From positions 1 through 39,706 of the forward strand of contig JBMNPL010000008.1 in NCBI GenBank assembly GCA_050943575.1: DNA of 39,706 nt. The letters are read 5' to 3'. Within the stretch, counting starts at the first letter, position 1. Each line of letters starts with the position of its first letter. The notes under the pieces are model-generated. The model was not told where the DNA came from, did not search any database, and worked only from the letters and a program-made list of their open reading frames with translations. Below are positions 33,346-39,706 of this stretch, one piece after another. The position numbers were made by a program, and so were the translations under genes. The stretch comes from WRCA01 sp050943575 (lineage in GTDB: Bacteria; Pseudomonadota; Alphaproteobacteria; Rs-D84).

Positions 33346-34905
33346 TTAATCTAAAAATGGAACATCATCATCCACTTCTTGTTGTTGATTTGTATCGGTT
33401 TTAGCTGGTGTATGTGATGTGGGTGTATATGTAAAATTATGGTTATCAGATGGATTAAAAGTTTCATCCAAATCTTCAAATAATGAATAATCGCCATTGA
33501 ATTTTAATTTTATTGCATCTGTTTTACCATGACGATTTTTACCAATAATTAATTCTGCTTTACCACGTACCGCATTCATCCGTTCATGCCATTTTTTAGT
33601 TTCATCATTAACATCTTTTTTAGAACGATTGCTAATTGCTTTAGATGGATCGCGATCTTTCAAGTAATATTCTGCACGATATGTAAACATAACAATATCT
33701 GCGTCTTGCTCAATAGAACCAGATTCACGTAAATCTGAAAGCATTGGTCGTTTATCTTCACGTGATTCTACACTACGTGAAAGTTGTGATAATGCTATAA
33801 TTGGAACGTCTAGTTCTTTGGCCAGCATTTTAAGATTACGGGTAATTTCTGATAATTCATTTACTCTATTATCATTTCTACGAAATGTTGCAGATTGAAT
33901 TAGTTGCAAATAATCAATTACAATTAATGCAATACCCCCATATTTACGTGCAATTCTACGCGCACGTGCACGCATCATTGGGACACTCATTCCTGGAGTA
34001 TCATCAATCATCATCGGAACATTTGATAAAGCGTTCGAATATTGTGATAGACGTAAAAAATCTGAATCAGTTAATGTTCCATCACGCATAGAAGTTGCGG
34101 AAATTTTTGCTTGGGATGATAAGATTTTAGCTGCTAATTGAGGTGCTGACATTTCCAAACTGAAAAATACAACTGCACCAGTATATTTTTTATTTGCACG
34201 TTTTGCCATAATTGCACTTGCAGCGTTAAAAGCTATGTTTAATGCAATAGTTGTTTTTCCCATTGACGGGCGTCCTGCAATAATTATCAAATCTGATTTA
34301 TGTAATCCACTGATTAATTTATCTAAATCGCGAAATCCGGTTGTTAATCCTGATAATTTACCATCCGCTTTATATGCAATTTCTGCTTCTTCTAATGCGG
34401 TAATTAATGCGCTACTTAATGGTAAAGCAGTACGTTCTGATGCACCAGTTGCAGATAATTCAAATAGTTTTTGTTCAGCAGATTCAATTTGTTTATCAAC
34501 GGGATTTTCTAAATCTTCAACAAAAGCCGAATCAGTGATACCTTGTCCAATATTAATAAGTTCGCGACGTCGCGCGTTATTATAAACAATTTCCGCATAA
34601 CTTTTTACATTAACAACAGATGCGCCAGCCCCAGCCAATTCAGATAAATATTCAACCCCACCGACAGATTCTAATACACCTTGTTGAGTTAAATAATTTT
34701 TAGCTGTAATAACATCAAATGGAATTCCAGCAGCAAATTGTTTTTCTGCAAGTTTATAAATTTCTTGATGAGCAGGATGAGTAAAGTGTTTTGCATGTAA
34801 AAAATCGCTAGTTTTTTCCAACGCACGATTATTCATTAAAACAGCAGCCAGCACTGCTTGTTCTGCTTCCAAGTTCGTTGGTAAAGTCTTGGGAGTAAAT
34901 TCCAT
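33346..34905 (-). CDS. dnaB: Replicative DNA helicase DnaB
   Basis: The 519-aa protein has the N-terminal primase-binding domain beginning 'LPTNLEAEQAVLAAVLM', a linker, and the RecA-like ATPase with Walker A 'GRPSMGKT' (211-218), 'FFSLEMS', Walker B 'IALIVIDYLQL' and 'LRESGSIEQDADIVMF'. DnaB unwinds DNA at the replication fork. A C-terminal tail of about 40 residues is Asp/Asn/Pro-rich and ends in 'DDDVPFLD'. ATG 34905 is chosen for the family-like N-terminus; in-frame ATGs at 34917 and 34926 would add 4 or 7 residues. No ribosome site is evident for any of them. Confidence 0.97.
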   Translation of the reverse strand: MEFTPKTLPTNLEAEQAVLAAVLMNNRALEKTSDFLHAKHFTHPAHQEIYKLAEKQFAAGIPFDVITAKNYLTQQGVLESVGGVEYLSELAGAGASVVNVKSYAEIVYNNARRRELINIGQGITDSAFVEDLENPVDKQIESAEQKLFELSATGASERTALPLSSALITALEEAEIAYKADGKLSGLTTGFRDLDKLISGLHKSDLIIIAGRPSMGKTTIALNIAFNAASAIMAKRANKKYTGAVVFFSLEMSAPQLAAKILSSQAKISATSMRDGTLTDSDFLRLSQYSNALSNVPMMIDDTPGMSVPMMRARARRIARKYGGIALIVIDYLQLIQSATFRRNDNRVNELSEITRNLKMLAKELDVPIIALSQLSRSVESREDKRPMLSDLRESGSIEQDADIVMFTYRAEYYLKDRDPSKAISNRSKKDVNDETKKWHERMNAVRGKAELIIGKNRHGKTDAIKLKFNGDYSLFEDLDETFNPSDNHNFTYTPTSHTPAKTDTNQQQEVDDDVPFLD

Positions 34906-34912
34906 GTTTAAA

Positions 34913-34940
34913 ACCATACAACACAAAATTTAATTTGCAA
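34913..34940 (-). promoter_or_regulatory. Possible dnaB promoter
   Basis: TTGCAA (34935-34940), a 16-bp spacer and TATGGT (34913-34918) on the minus strand end only 7 bp before ATG 34905, so the transcript would be almost leaderless. Confidence 0.4.
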
Positions 34941-34949
34941 CAATTTTTC

Positions 34950-34978
34950 TTGCTTTAATAAAAAAAAATAACTACTAT
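34950..34978 (+). promoter_or_regulatory. Promoter of the double-HTH regulator gene
   Basis: TTGCTT (34950-34955), a 17-bp spacer and TACTAT (34973-34978) are followed by AGGAGG and the ATG at 35002. Confidence 0.55.
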
Positions 34979-35001
34979 ATTTGTCAAGCAGGAGGTGCAA
35001 A

Positions 35002-36021
35002 ATGGCATGGGAAGAAATCTGTTTTCCAAATAATATTAGAAATATCAGACTATCGCGCGGTATGCGTATGACCGAAGTTGCAAAAAAAACAGGCTTGTCG
35101 TTATCCGCAATATCCAAGGTTGAAAAAGGTGTTCGCAGATTAAAACAAGATCAATTGATGCAACTTTGCACAATTTTAAATTGTAAATTGTCAGATATAT
35201 TTATCAAAGTTGATGATGATAAAGCGAAAAAATGGAAAAATGAAATGCAACGTCGCTTGGTAGAGAATTCATCAGCAGGGCTAAAAGTATTTGGGGCTGG
35301 CATTCGTGTTTTACGTCGTAAAATAAACAAAACAATTGCTCAAGCTGCCAAAGATGCCAAAATGACATTAAGTGTTTATCATAAAATAGAAACTGGTCAA
35401 CGCGAAGTTTATGAAGATGAAATTGAGAATTTAGCCAAAGCCCTTGGTAAAACATCTGAAACTATGTTCAAGGCAATTTCAGAACTTTATAATTCAGGTG
35501 AATTAGATAAACATATTAACAAGGCCGAAGAACGCGTTCGTAAAGCATTAAAGGTAAGCAAAAGTTCATCTAATTCAGATATTGGTTCTGCTATTTATAG
35601 TGCTGGTGTTTATGATTCTGTTCGTAAAAATTTAATTCCTGTTTATGGAAAACCAAATGGCAAGAATTTAGATTTTGTAAAATCTGATGAAACTATGTTG
35701 CAATCACCATTTAAAGTTAAAAACAATGGTGGTATATATGCAGTTCAGATTCCAGATGGTCGTATGGGACCAATGTTTCCATCTGATGCATATTTGTTTG
35801 CATCCCCTAATGTAAAAGCAAAAGCAGGAGATTTGGCAGTTTTATTTGATGAAGATTATGAAAAAATTGTTCCAAATACACGTGCATCTGCCCGAGTTGT
35901 TATGTTAAAAGAAGATAAAAATGGGGCATTAATTGGTTTACAAACTCATCCCGAAGAAAAAATACAAATCAAAAACACAAAAAATAGATTACATAAAATA
36001 ATACAAATTGTTTGTGAATAA
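35002..36021 (+). CDS. Double XRE-type HTH regulator with S24/LexA-like C-terminal domain
   Basis: The 339-aa protein has two Cro/C1-type HTH domains, residues 10-67 ('TEVAKKTGLSLSAISKVEKG') and 97-155 ('TIAQAAKDAKMTLSVYHKIE'). A variable linker follows (160-210), then a beta-rich domain at 210-339 that resembles S24 peptidases of the LexA/CI type. Where those have the catalytic 'GDSMEP' serine, this protein has 'DGRMGPMF' (252-259), so self-cleavage is unlikely. 'GDLAVLFDED' (276-285) fits the following strand. ATG 35002 follows a perfect AGGAGG. It is divergent from dnaB and 27 bp before an unknown gene. A repressor or activator role is inferred. Confidence 0.85.
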   Translation: MAWEEICFPNNIRNIRLSRGMRMTEVAKKTGLSLSAISKVEKGVRRLKQDQLMQLCTILNCKLSDIFIKVDDDKAKKWKNEMQRRLVENSSAGLKVFGAGIRVLRRKINKTIAQAAKDAKMTLSVYHKIETGQREVYEDEIENLAKALGKTSETMFKAISELYNSGELDKHINKAEERVRKALKVSKSSSNSDIGSAIYSAGVYDSVRKNLIPVYGKPNGKNLDFVKSDETMLQSPFKVKNNGGIYAVQIPDGRMGPMFPSDAYLFASPNVKAKAGDLAVLFDEDYEKIVPNTRASARVVMLKEDKNGALIGLQTHPEEKIQIKNTKNRLHKIIQIVCE

Positions 36022-36048
36022 AATATTTGTTATATCAGGGGGATTAAA

Positions 36049-36684
36049 ATGAAAGAGTTAACTTCTATAACAGCACAGCGATTGTTAAATTTATATCGTC
36101 AGGCTCATGTTATAGAAGGCGGTTGGGGTGCTGTTAATCAAGTATTGGTTGCCGAAGCAGAAGAAGATGTATTAAAAGAATTACAAAAATTACCCAGCGG
36201 GACTAAACTGGTACAACATATTAAAAGTTTGAAATCTGGTGAAACCCCTATGAATCAGATTAAACGTGAATTAATGCCATATAGTGGAAAAATGAGTAAT
36301 GTTGTAAAAGTTATAGAAATTTCTGATAAAGATTTACAAACTCTTGAATCTGTTTTGAAAGATTTTCATCCGGATGAAGAACATGTTAATAAAATTAAGA
36401 ACTTAGATTTTGTTCAATCTTTTGGTGATAATTGGATTAAAAGCATTCGCAACACATTACTTGATAAACCTGATTTATTATCAAAATGGGATGAAGTATC
36501 TTATACTGCTCGGGCTTATGAATTGTGGAATAAAGCATATACTCTTTTGACACCTCCGATTTCAGAACGTGCACGTGCCCAAGCCCAAGCAGACTTACCT
36601 GAATATGAAACATATTTACCAATGTTTGGCGAAGAAGGTAAAAAATTGTTAATACGGATAAGAACTTTTATTAGTAGTATATAA
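36049..36684 (+). CDS. Protein of unknown function, 211 aa
   Basis: I do not recognise it. The protein is cytosolic-looking and almost entirely helical, with no signal peptide or cysteine. It is rich in Lys, Glu and Leu, with an Arg/Ala stretch near the C-terminus ('SERARAQAQADLPEYE'). The ATG follows GGGGG. It lies 27 bp after the double-HTH regulator and probably shares its transcript, so the two may act together. Downstream lies the AT-rich gap. Confidence 0.72.
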   Translation: MKELTSITAQRLLNLYRQAHVIEGGWGAVNQVLVAEAEEDVLKELQKLPSGTKLVQHIKSLKSGETPMNQIKRELMPYSGKMSNVVKVIEISDKDLQTLESVLKDFHPDEEHVNKIKNLDFVQSFGDNWIKSIRNTLLDKPDLLSKWDEVSYTARAYELWNKAYTLLTPPISERARAQAQADLPEYETYLPMFGEEGKKLLIRIRTFISSI

Positions 36685-37187
36685 GAATCTATATTTATAA
36701 ATTTAAATTTGTTTAAGTTATTATAATTTATTTTTAGTAAAACGATTCGTAAAATTTTTTAATATTTATTTAGTATTAAGTTAATAAAAAATATTTACAT
36801 TATTTATTTTGATGTTTTTAATTTAAAAAATAAATTTGAACAATGTATATTTAAAATAAATTTTATAAAATATATAAAATAAAAATCTATCAATTTTAAA
36901 AATGGTATTTTTTTATAAAATTTATTTTAAATTACAATAGCCTGTATTCCAATGTACACAAGGCTTTTATCAAGCATAATTAAATTTTGATAAATAAAAA
37001 TATATTTAATTAAATTTATAAAACTTTTTAATTATTTTTTTAAGGTTAAAATTAAAAATATATTTCAAAAATAAAATCATATTTGAAAATTATTTTTCTT
37101 TTCTCTTTACTAATTTTTTCGTTTCAGATAAAATATAATTAAGAACAAAAAATTATTGTTCTACAAAAACAAAAAAAGGAGAGGAGA
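36685..37187. repeat. Very AT-rich non-coding gap with 22-bp inverted repeat
   Basis: This 503-bp stretch, roughly 85-90% A/T by eye, holds no frame I can support. It contains a perfect 22-bp inverted repeat (36849-36870 and 36911-36932) around a 40-bp spacer, and a second short one (TTTATCAA 36966-36973, TTGATAAA 36987-36994). TATAAT at 37134-37139 is a possible -10 for the H1-like gene, without a matching -35. No DnaA box or other origin element was recognised. Confidence 0.55.
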
Positions 37188-37565
37188 ATGGTATTTTCAT
37201 TCTTAAATAAAAAACCAGCTGCGAAACCAGCCGCAAAAAAAGCTGCTGTAAAAAAACCAGCTGTTAAAAAAGCTGTTGCTAAAAAACCAGCCGCCAAGAA
37301 AACTGTTGCAAAAAAAACAACTGTTAAGAAAGTTGCCGCAAAAAAACCAGCTGTTAAAAAAACAACTGTAAAAAAAGCCGCTGTTAAAAAAGCTGTTGCT
37401 AAAAAACCAGTTGCCAAAAAGGTAGTTGCGAAAAAGCCAGCTGTAAAAAAAGCCGCTGTAAAAAAACCAGCCGCGAAAAAAGCTGTTGCTAAAAAACCAG
37501 CTGTAAAAAAAGCCAGCTGTAAAAAAGCACCTGCAAAGAAAAAACCAGTTGCTAAAAAGAAATAA
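37188..37565 (+). CDS. Lysine/alanine/proline-rich histone H1-like protein
   Basis: The 125-aa protein is almost wholly made of Lys-Lys-Pro-Ala-Val/Ala-Lys units (KKPAVKKA, AKKPAAKK), close to the C-terminal tail of eukaryotic histone H1 and bacterial Hc-/H1-like proteins. About 40-45% of residues are lysine and acidic residues are absent. A short hydrophobic start (MVFSFLNK) precedes the repeats. One cysteine lies near the end. It is expected to bind and condense DNA, or RNA, non-specifically. GGAGAGGAG precedes the ATG. The low-complexity repeats suggest growth by unit duplication, and copy number may vary between strains. Confidence 0.88.
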   Translation: MVFSFLNKKPAAKPAAKKAAVKKPAVKKAVAKKPAAKKTVAKKTTVKKVAAKKPAVKKTTVKKAAVKKAVAKKPVAKKVVAKKPAVKKAAVKKPAAKKAVAKKPAVKKASCKKAPAKKKPVAKKK

Positions 37566-37585
37566 TACTTTTGTATTATTAAAAT

Positions 37586-37611
37586 AAAAATCCCGCAAAA
37601 GCGGGATTTTT
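37586..37611. terminator. Bidirectional terminator between the H1-like gene and birA
   Basis: AAAAATCCCGC (37586-37596) pairs with GCGGGATTTTT (37601-37611) around AAAA. An extra AATAATAC/GTATTATT hairpin lies at 37561-37579. The stem is the same as the one at 33302-33327. Confidence 0.9.
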
Positions 37612-37632
37612 TATTAATATAATTAGTAAATA

Positions 37633-38307
37633 TTAAACACTAATTTCATCCCCGTATGCCATTATATATTCACGTCCAGAACGTAGTACTAATGCACCAT
37701 CGTCGTTAAGCCCACATAAAATTGCATCACGACCGTGATAATTTATAGTTTTATTTAAATTTGCAGCCAATTCCATCCAGCGTTTTTTTACAGGTTTAAA
37801 ATTGCATATAGTCCAGATATCCATTTGTTTTATTAATACAGATAACAATTCATCACGTGAAACATTTGGGGCATAATCTGCAACTTTTGTTGTTTTATAA
37901 GAACGCAAAACAGGATTAGATTTTATATTTATCCCGATACCGATAATTACAAAATCTTTGGCATATTCAATAAGTATTCCGCTGATTTTTTTTCCATCAA
38001 TTAGAATATCATTTGGCCATTTAATTGTTGGTATAATTCCAAAAGAAATTAATGTTTCTGCAATTGCAATTGCAACAGAATAAGAAAGTTTAGGATCACG
38101 TTGTTCAATTTTATAAATAAAGCTAACATAAAGGTTTCCAAGTTTAGAAACCCAAGTGCGACGATATCTGCCATGTCCTTTGGTTTGTGTGTCTGCCAAA
38201 ATAATTGTGCGATCGGTTGCATTTCCGCCACGTACTAAATTTTGTGCATATGTTTGAGTACTGGGAATTTTATCAAAAGACAATAATTTATAATTTATAT
38301 TTACCAC
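37633..38307 (-). CDS. birA: Biotin--[acetyl-CoA-carboxylase] ligase
   Basis: The 224-aa enzyme activates biotin with ATP and attaches it to the carboxyl carrier protein. Visible are 'DKIPSTQTYA' (12-21), the biotin/ATP loop 'GHGRYRRTW' (44-52), 'KWPNDILIDGKKISGILIE' (96-114) and 'GIGINI'. The N-terminal DNA-binding domain of E. coli-type BirA is absent, so this is a non-regulatory (class I) ligase. A separate winged-helix gene overlaps its start by 20 bp. Confidence 0.93.
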   Translation of the reverse strand: MVNINYKLLSFDKIPSTQTYAQNLVRGGNATDRTIILADTQTKGHGRYRRTWVSKLGNLYVSFIYKIEQRDPKLSYSVAIAIAETLISFGIIPTIKWPNDILIDGKKISGILIEYAKDFVIIGIGINIKSNPVLRSYKTTKVADYAPNVSRDELLSVLIKQMDIWTICNFKPVKKRWMELAANLNKTINYHGRDAILCGLNDDGALVLRSGREYIMAYGDEISV

Positions 38308-38698
38308 CTTTATTTTTTATAAATTCTTTACCAAAGATTTTACGTAATTGATAAATTGCTGTTCCAACTGCGTTTGTTGTTGCTTTTGGGGCATAACCTA
38401 ATTGAAGTTGTAAATCTTCGGCACTAATACCATTTTCTTTGCATTTATATAATGTAATTATAATTTTCTTTTGTGCATCTGATAATGAGATGTTAGTACC
38501 ACAAACTTTATTGATAATTTTAGATTCATGAATATTTGCTAGTTTTAAAATTTCAGTATTTAATTCCAGTGGTGAAAATTTTTTATCAGGATTGAAAACA
38601 ACATCGGCAAAATCGCGTTGGGTAAATTTTGCGCCTAAATCACTTAAAATTTTACGCCAGATTTTATCATTCGTCCAAAATGTAATACCATTAAACAT
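38288..38698 (-). CDS. Small winged-helix protein of unknown function, 136 aa
   Basis: The C-terminal half (about 70-136) reads as a winged helix: 'LSDAQKKIIITLYKCKENGI' helix, 'SAEDLQLQLG' helix, 'VGTAIYQLRKIFG' recognition helix and a wing ending in 'NKGGKYKL', like the DNA-binding domain of OmpR-type regulators (Trans_reg_C). The N-terminal half is unassigned and has no receiver-domain motifs. It overlaps the birA start by 20 bp, so the two are co-translated. A DNA-binding role is likely but the target is unknown. A TATAAT lies just upstream on the minus strand. Confidence 0.72.
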   Translation of the reverse strand: MFNGITFWTNDKIWRKILSDLGAKFTQRDFADVVFNPDKKFSPLELNTEILKLANIHESKIINKVCGTNISLSDAQKKIIITLYKCKENGISAEDLQLQLGYAPKATTNAVGTAIYQLRKIFGKEFIKNKGGKYKL

Positions 38699-38739
38699 TA
38701 TTTAATTATAGAATAAAAAAGAGTATTAATGCGATAAAA

Positions 38740-38765
38740 AAATCGCCCAATGGGCGATTTTATTT
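38740..38765 (-). terminator. Terminator of acpS
   Basis: AAATCGCCC (38740-38748) pairs with GGGCGATTT (38752-38760), followed on the minus strand by TTTTT. It overlaps the acpS stop codon and lies 42 bp before the winged-helix gene. Confidence 0.75.
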
Positions 38766-39134
38766 TTCAATAATAACAACTGCTGCGGAATAATCTCCTT
38801 GGTCAGTAATAGAAACAAAAACTTTTGCATCTGGTCCTGCTAGTTCTTTTAATCTGGCTTTGGCACTACCGGTAATTAATAATTCTGGTTTTCCGGCATC
38901 ATCATGATTTACAGATATATCAGAAAAATTAATTTCATCGCTAAATCCACATCCAAGAGCTTTTAAAAACGCTTCACGTGCAGCCCAAAAATTAGCCAGA
39001 TGATGATCGCTATTAGCAGAATCTTCTTCGGCATATTCTAATTCTTTTTTTGTAAATATGCGTGATTTTTTAAATGATGACCAGTTTAAGAAACGATCAC
39101 ATTCAACCAAATCTAAACCAATTCCGACAATCAT
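38760..39134 (-). CDS. acpS: Holo-[acyl-carrier-protein] synthase
   Basis: The 124-aa protein transfers 4'-phosphopantetheine from CoA to acyl carrier protein. It has 'VGIGLDLVECDRF' (3-15, Asp8 for Mg) and 'ANFWAAREAFLKALG' (47-61, with the catalytic Glu and Lys), and ends in 'SITDQGDYSAAVVI'. A TTGGAGA ribosome site precedes the ATG. In many alphaproteobacteria acpS lies near the lepB-rnc-era genes; here it stands next to the winged-helix/birA unit with its own terminator. Confidence 0.95.
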   Translation of the reverse strand: MIVGIGLDLVECDRFLNWSSFKKSRIFTKKELEYAEEDSANSDHHLANFWAAREAFLKALGCGFSDEINFSDISVNHDDAGKPELLITGSAKARLKELAGPDAKVFVSITDQGDYSAAVVIIEK

Positions 39135-39236
39135 AATAAATCTCCAATTTGTTATGTTGCAACTTAGGCAAAAAAATCCGATTCGTGCAAGTTAAAAATA
39201 TTTACTAGGATATTCTGTAAAGTTTTATAAATCATC

Positions 39237-39264
39237 TTGATTTTATAGGGTTTGTTATTATAAT
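39237..39264 (+). promoter_or_regulatory. Promoter of tRNA-Pro
   Basis: TTGATT (39237-39242), a 16-bp spacer and a perfect TATAAT (39259-39264) lie 8 bp before the tRNA. Confidence 0.6.
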
Positions 39265-39272
39265 CAATTTGT

Positions 39273-39349
39273 CGGGGTGTAGCTCAGCCTGGTAGAGTAC
39301 TTGCATGGGGTGCAAGGGGTCGCAAGTTCAAGTCTTGTCACCCCGACCA
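39273..39349 (+). tRNA. tRNA-Pro (GGG)
   Basis: The acceptor CGGGGTG pairs fully with CACCCCG. The anticodon loop ATGGGGT has anticodon GGG. The T-loop is TTCAAGT, the discriminator is A, and CCA is encoded (39347-39349). Confidence 0.96.
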
Positions 39350-39392
39350 GAAATAAATGATATGTATGCATAAAATGGTGGTATTCATCAAA

Positions 39393-39706
39393 ATGAAAAG
39401 AACTAATATAAAAATTTGCCCAAGCCAAAGTGCAATAAAAAAGATTACAGATTTTTGTATTGAGCATTCTTTACCGTATGATGATTTTATAAAAGATCCT
39501 CATTGTACAATTGCTATTAGCAAAGATGTTTTAATTCCGGTTTCTAAAATAAAATTACCAGATTTTAAACAAGTTTTAGTTTGTAATGCTGGTCTTAAAG
39601 TTTTTGATACTATAGATAATGGTAAAACATTAGTTATATTTTTTGATTCAGATGATTTATATCTGGCGAATGAATTTTATAAACAAAAATATAAATTAAT
39701 TTCCAG
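39393..39706 (+). CDS. 2H-phosphoesterase-like protein resembling phage anti-CBASS Acb1, partial
   Basis: The frame is open from ATG 39393 to the window end (104 residues). GGTGG lies upstream; in-frame ATGs at 39366 and 39375 are possible. It contains the 2H-type motif 'DPHCTIAIS' (H-x-T, residues 35-43), then 'LKVFDTIDNGKTLVIFFDSD' and an 'EFYKQKYKLIS' helix. T4 Acb1 has the same order, with an HTT motif, a VF...L strand and a helix before the second HxT. Acb1 cleaves cyclic nucleotide signals of CBASS immunity. The second HxT would lie outside the window, so this is a family-level guess. Confidence 0.55.
   Translation, partial: MKRTNIKICPSQSAIKKITDFCIEHSLPYDDFIKDPHCTIAISKDVLIPVSKIKLPDFKQVLVCNAGLKVFDTIDNGKTLVIFFDSDDLYLANEFYKQKYKLIS

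Noticed and set aside
36685..37187. Replication origin in the AT-rich gap near dnaB
   Set aside because: No DnaA boxes or typical origin neighbours recognised; AT-richness alone is not enough.
37200..37560. Regular short repeats that could suggest a CRISPR array
   Set aside because: Units are short, in codon phase and encode KKPA-type repeats; no constant repeat with unique spacers.
37139..37598. Long open frames on the minus strand opposite the H1-like gene, rich in Phe/Ala
   Set aside because: They are mirror frames of the Lys/Ala/Pro repeats; the plus frame has the ribosome site, terminator and a known protein type.
23257..39349. Near-identical anticodon arms in tRNA-Ala(GGC) and tRNA-Pro(GGG), suggesting one arose from the other
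   Set aside because: Acceptor, D and T arms differ, and both arms look normal for their own isoacceptors; chance similarity is enough.

Overview
The window looks like chromosomal DNA of a low-GC (about one third GC by eye), probably host-associated alphaproteobacterium, of the kind seen in uncultured gut Alphaproteobacteria or Rickettsiales-like lineages. Reasons are the tRNA-Trp-secE-nusG-rplKAJL-rpoBC order, the protein families, -35 elements that often read TTGCAC/TTGCAA, type IV secretion (T4SS) core genes beside housekeeping loci, a lysine-rich histone-H1-like protein, and B12-dependent ribonucleotide reduction. The lineage is inferred from content; no search was run.

Layout. 1-5237 (minus): a T4SS core run, VirB8-like, VirB9-like (with a C-terminal SPOR-like domain), VirB10-like (with a Cys-rich tail), then a secreted coiled-coil protein cut by the window edge. 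5493-17050 (plus): tRNA-Trp, secE, nusG, rplK, rplA, rplJ, rplL, rpoB, rpoC, with leader structures before rplK and rplJ and a long hairpin between rplL and rpoB. 17231-18337: an unknown 109-aa gene with a strong promoter, converging on rplU-rpmA. 18624-21679: two NrdR-like boxes over a promoter, then adenosylcobalamin-dependent ribonucleotide reductase, dUTPase and PduO-type cobalamin adenosyltransferase, which together form a dNTP-supply operon that also makes its own cofactor. 21678-23332: a 38-aa LptM-like lipoprotein, a membrane-anchored CPHC thioredoxin-fold protein, a CvpA-family protein, tRNA-His and tRNA-Ala.

23456-30312: frr, an unknown gene preceded by a perfect 30-bp palindrome, then uppS-cdsA-rseP-ispA (minus), divergent from bamA (plus). 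dxr, usual between cdsA and rseP, is absent. 30315-33300: a strong promoter drives a small lipoprotein, two VirB8-like single-pass proteins, a periplasmic protein and a YraN protein, followed by another small lipoprotein. This looks like a second T4SS or envelope module. 33346-36684: dnaB divergent from a double-HTH regulator with an S24-like C-terminal domain, plus an unknown gene. 36685-37187 is a very AT-rich gap with a 22-bp inverted repeat, followed by the H1-like protein. 37633-39134 (minus): birA, a winged-helix gene and acpS. 39273-39706: tRNA-Pro(GGG) and the start of a 2H-phosphoesterase-like gene resembling phage Acb1, cut by the window edge.

The least ordinary parts are the two T4SS-like modules (SPOR fusion, Cys-rich VirB10 tail, six-Cys VirB8-like protein), the NrdR-controlled B12-RNR operon, the palindrome-controlled unknown gene, the double-HTH/S24-like regulator, and the Acb1-like fragment beside a tRNA.
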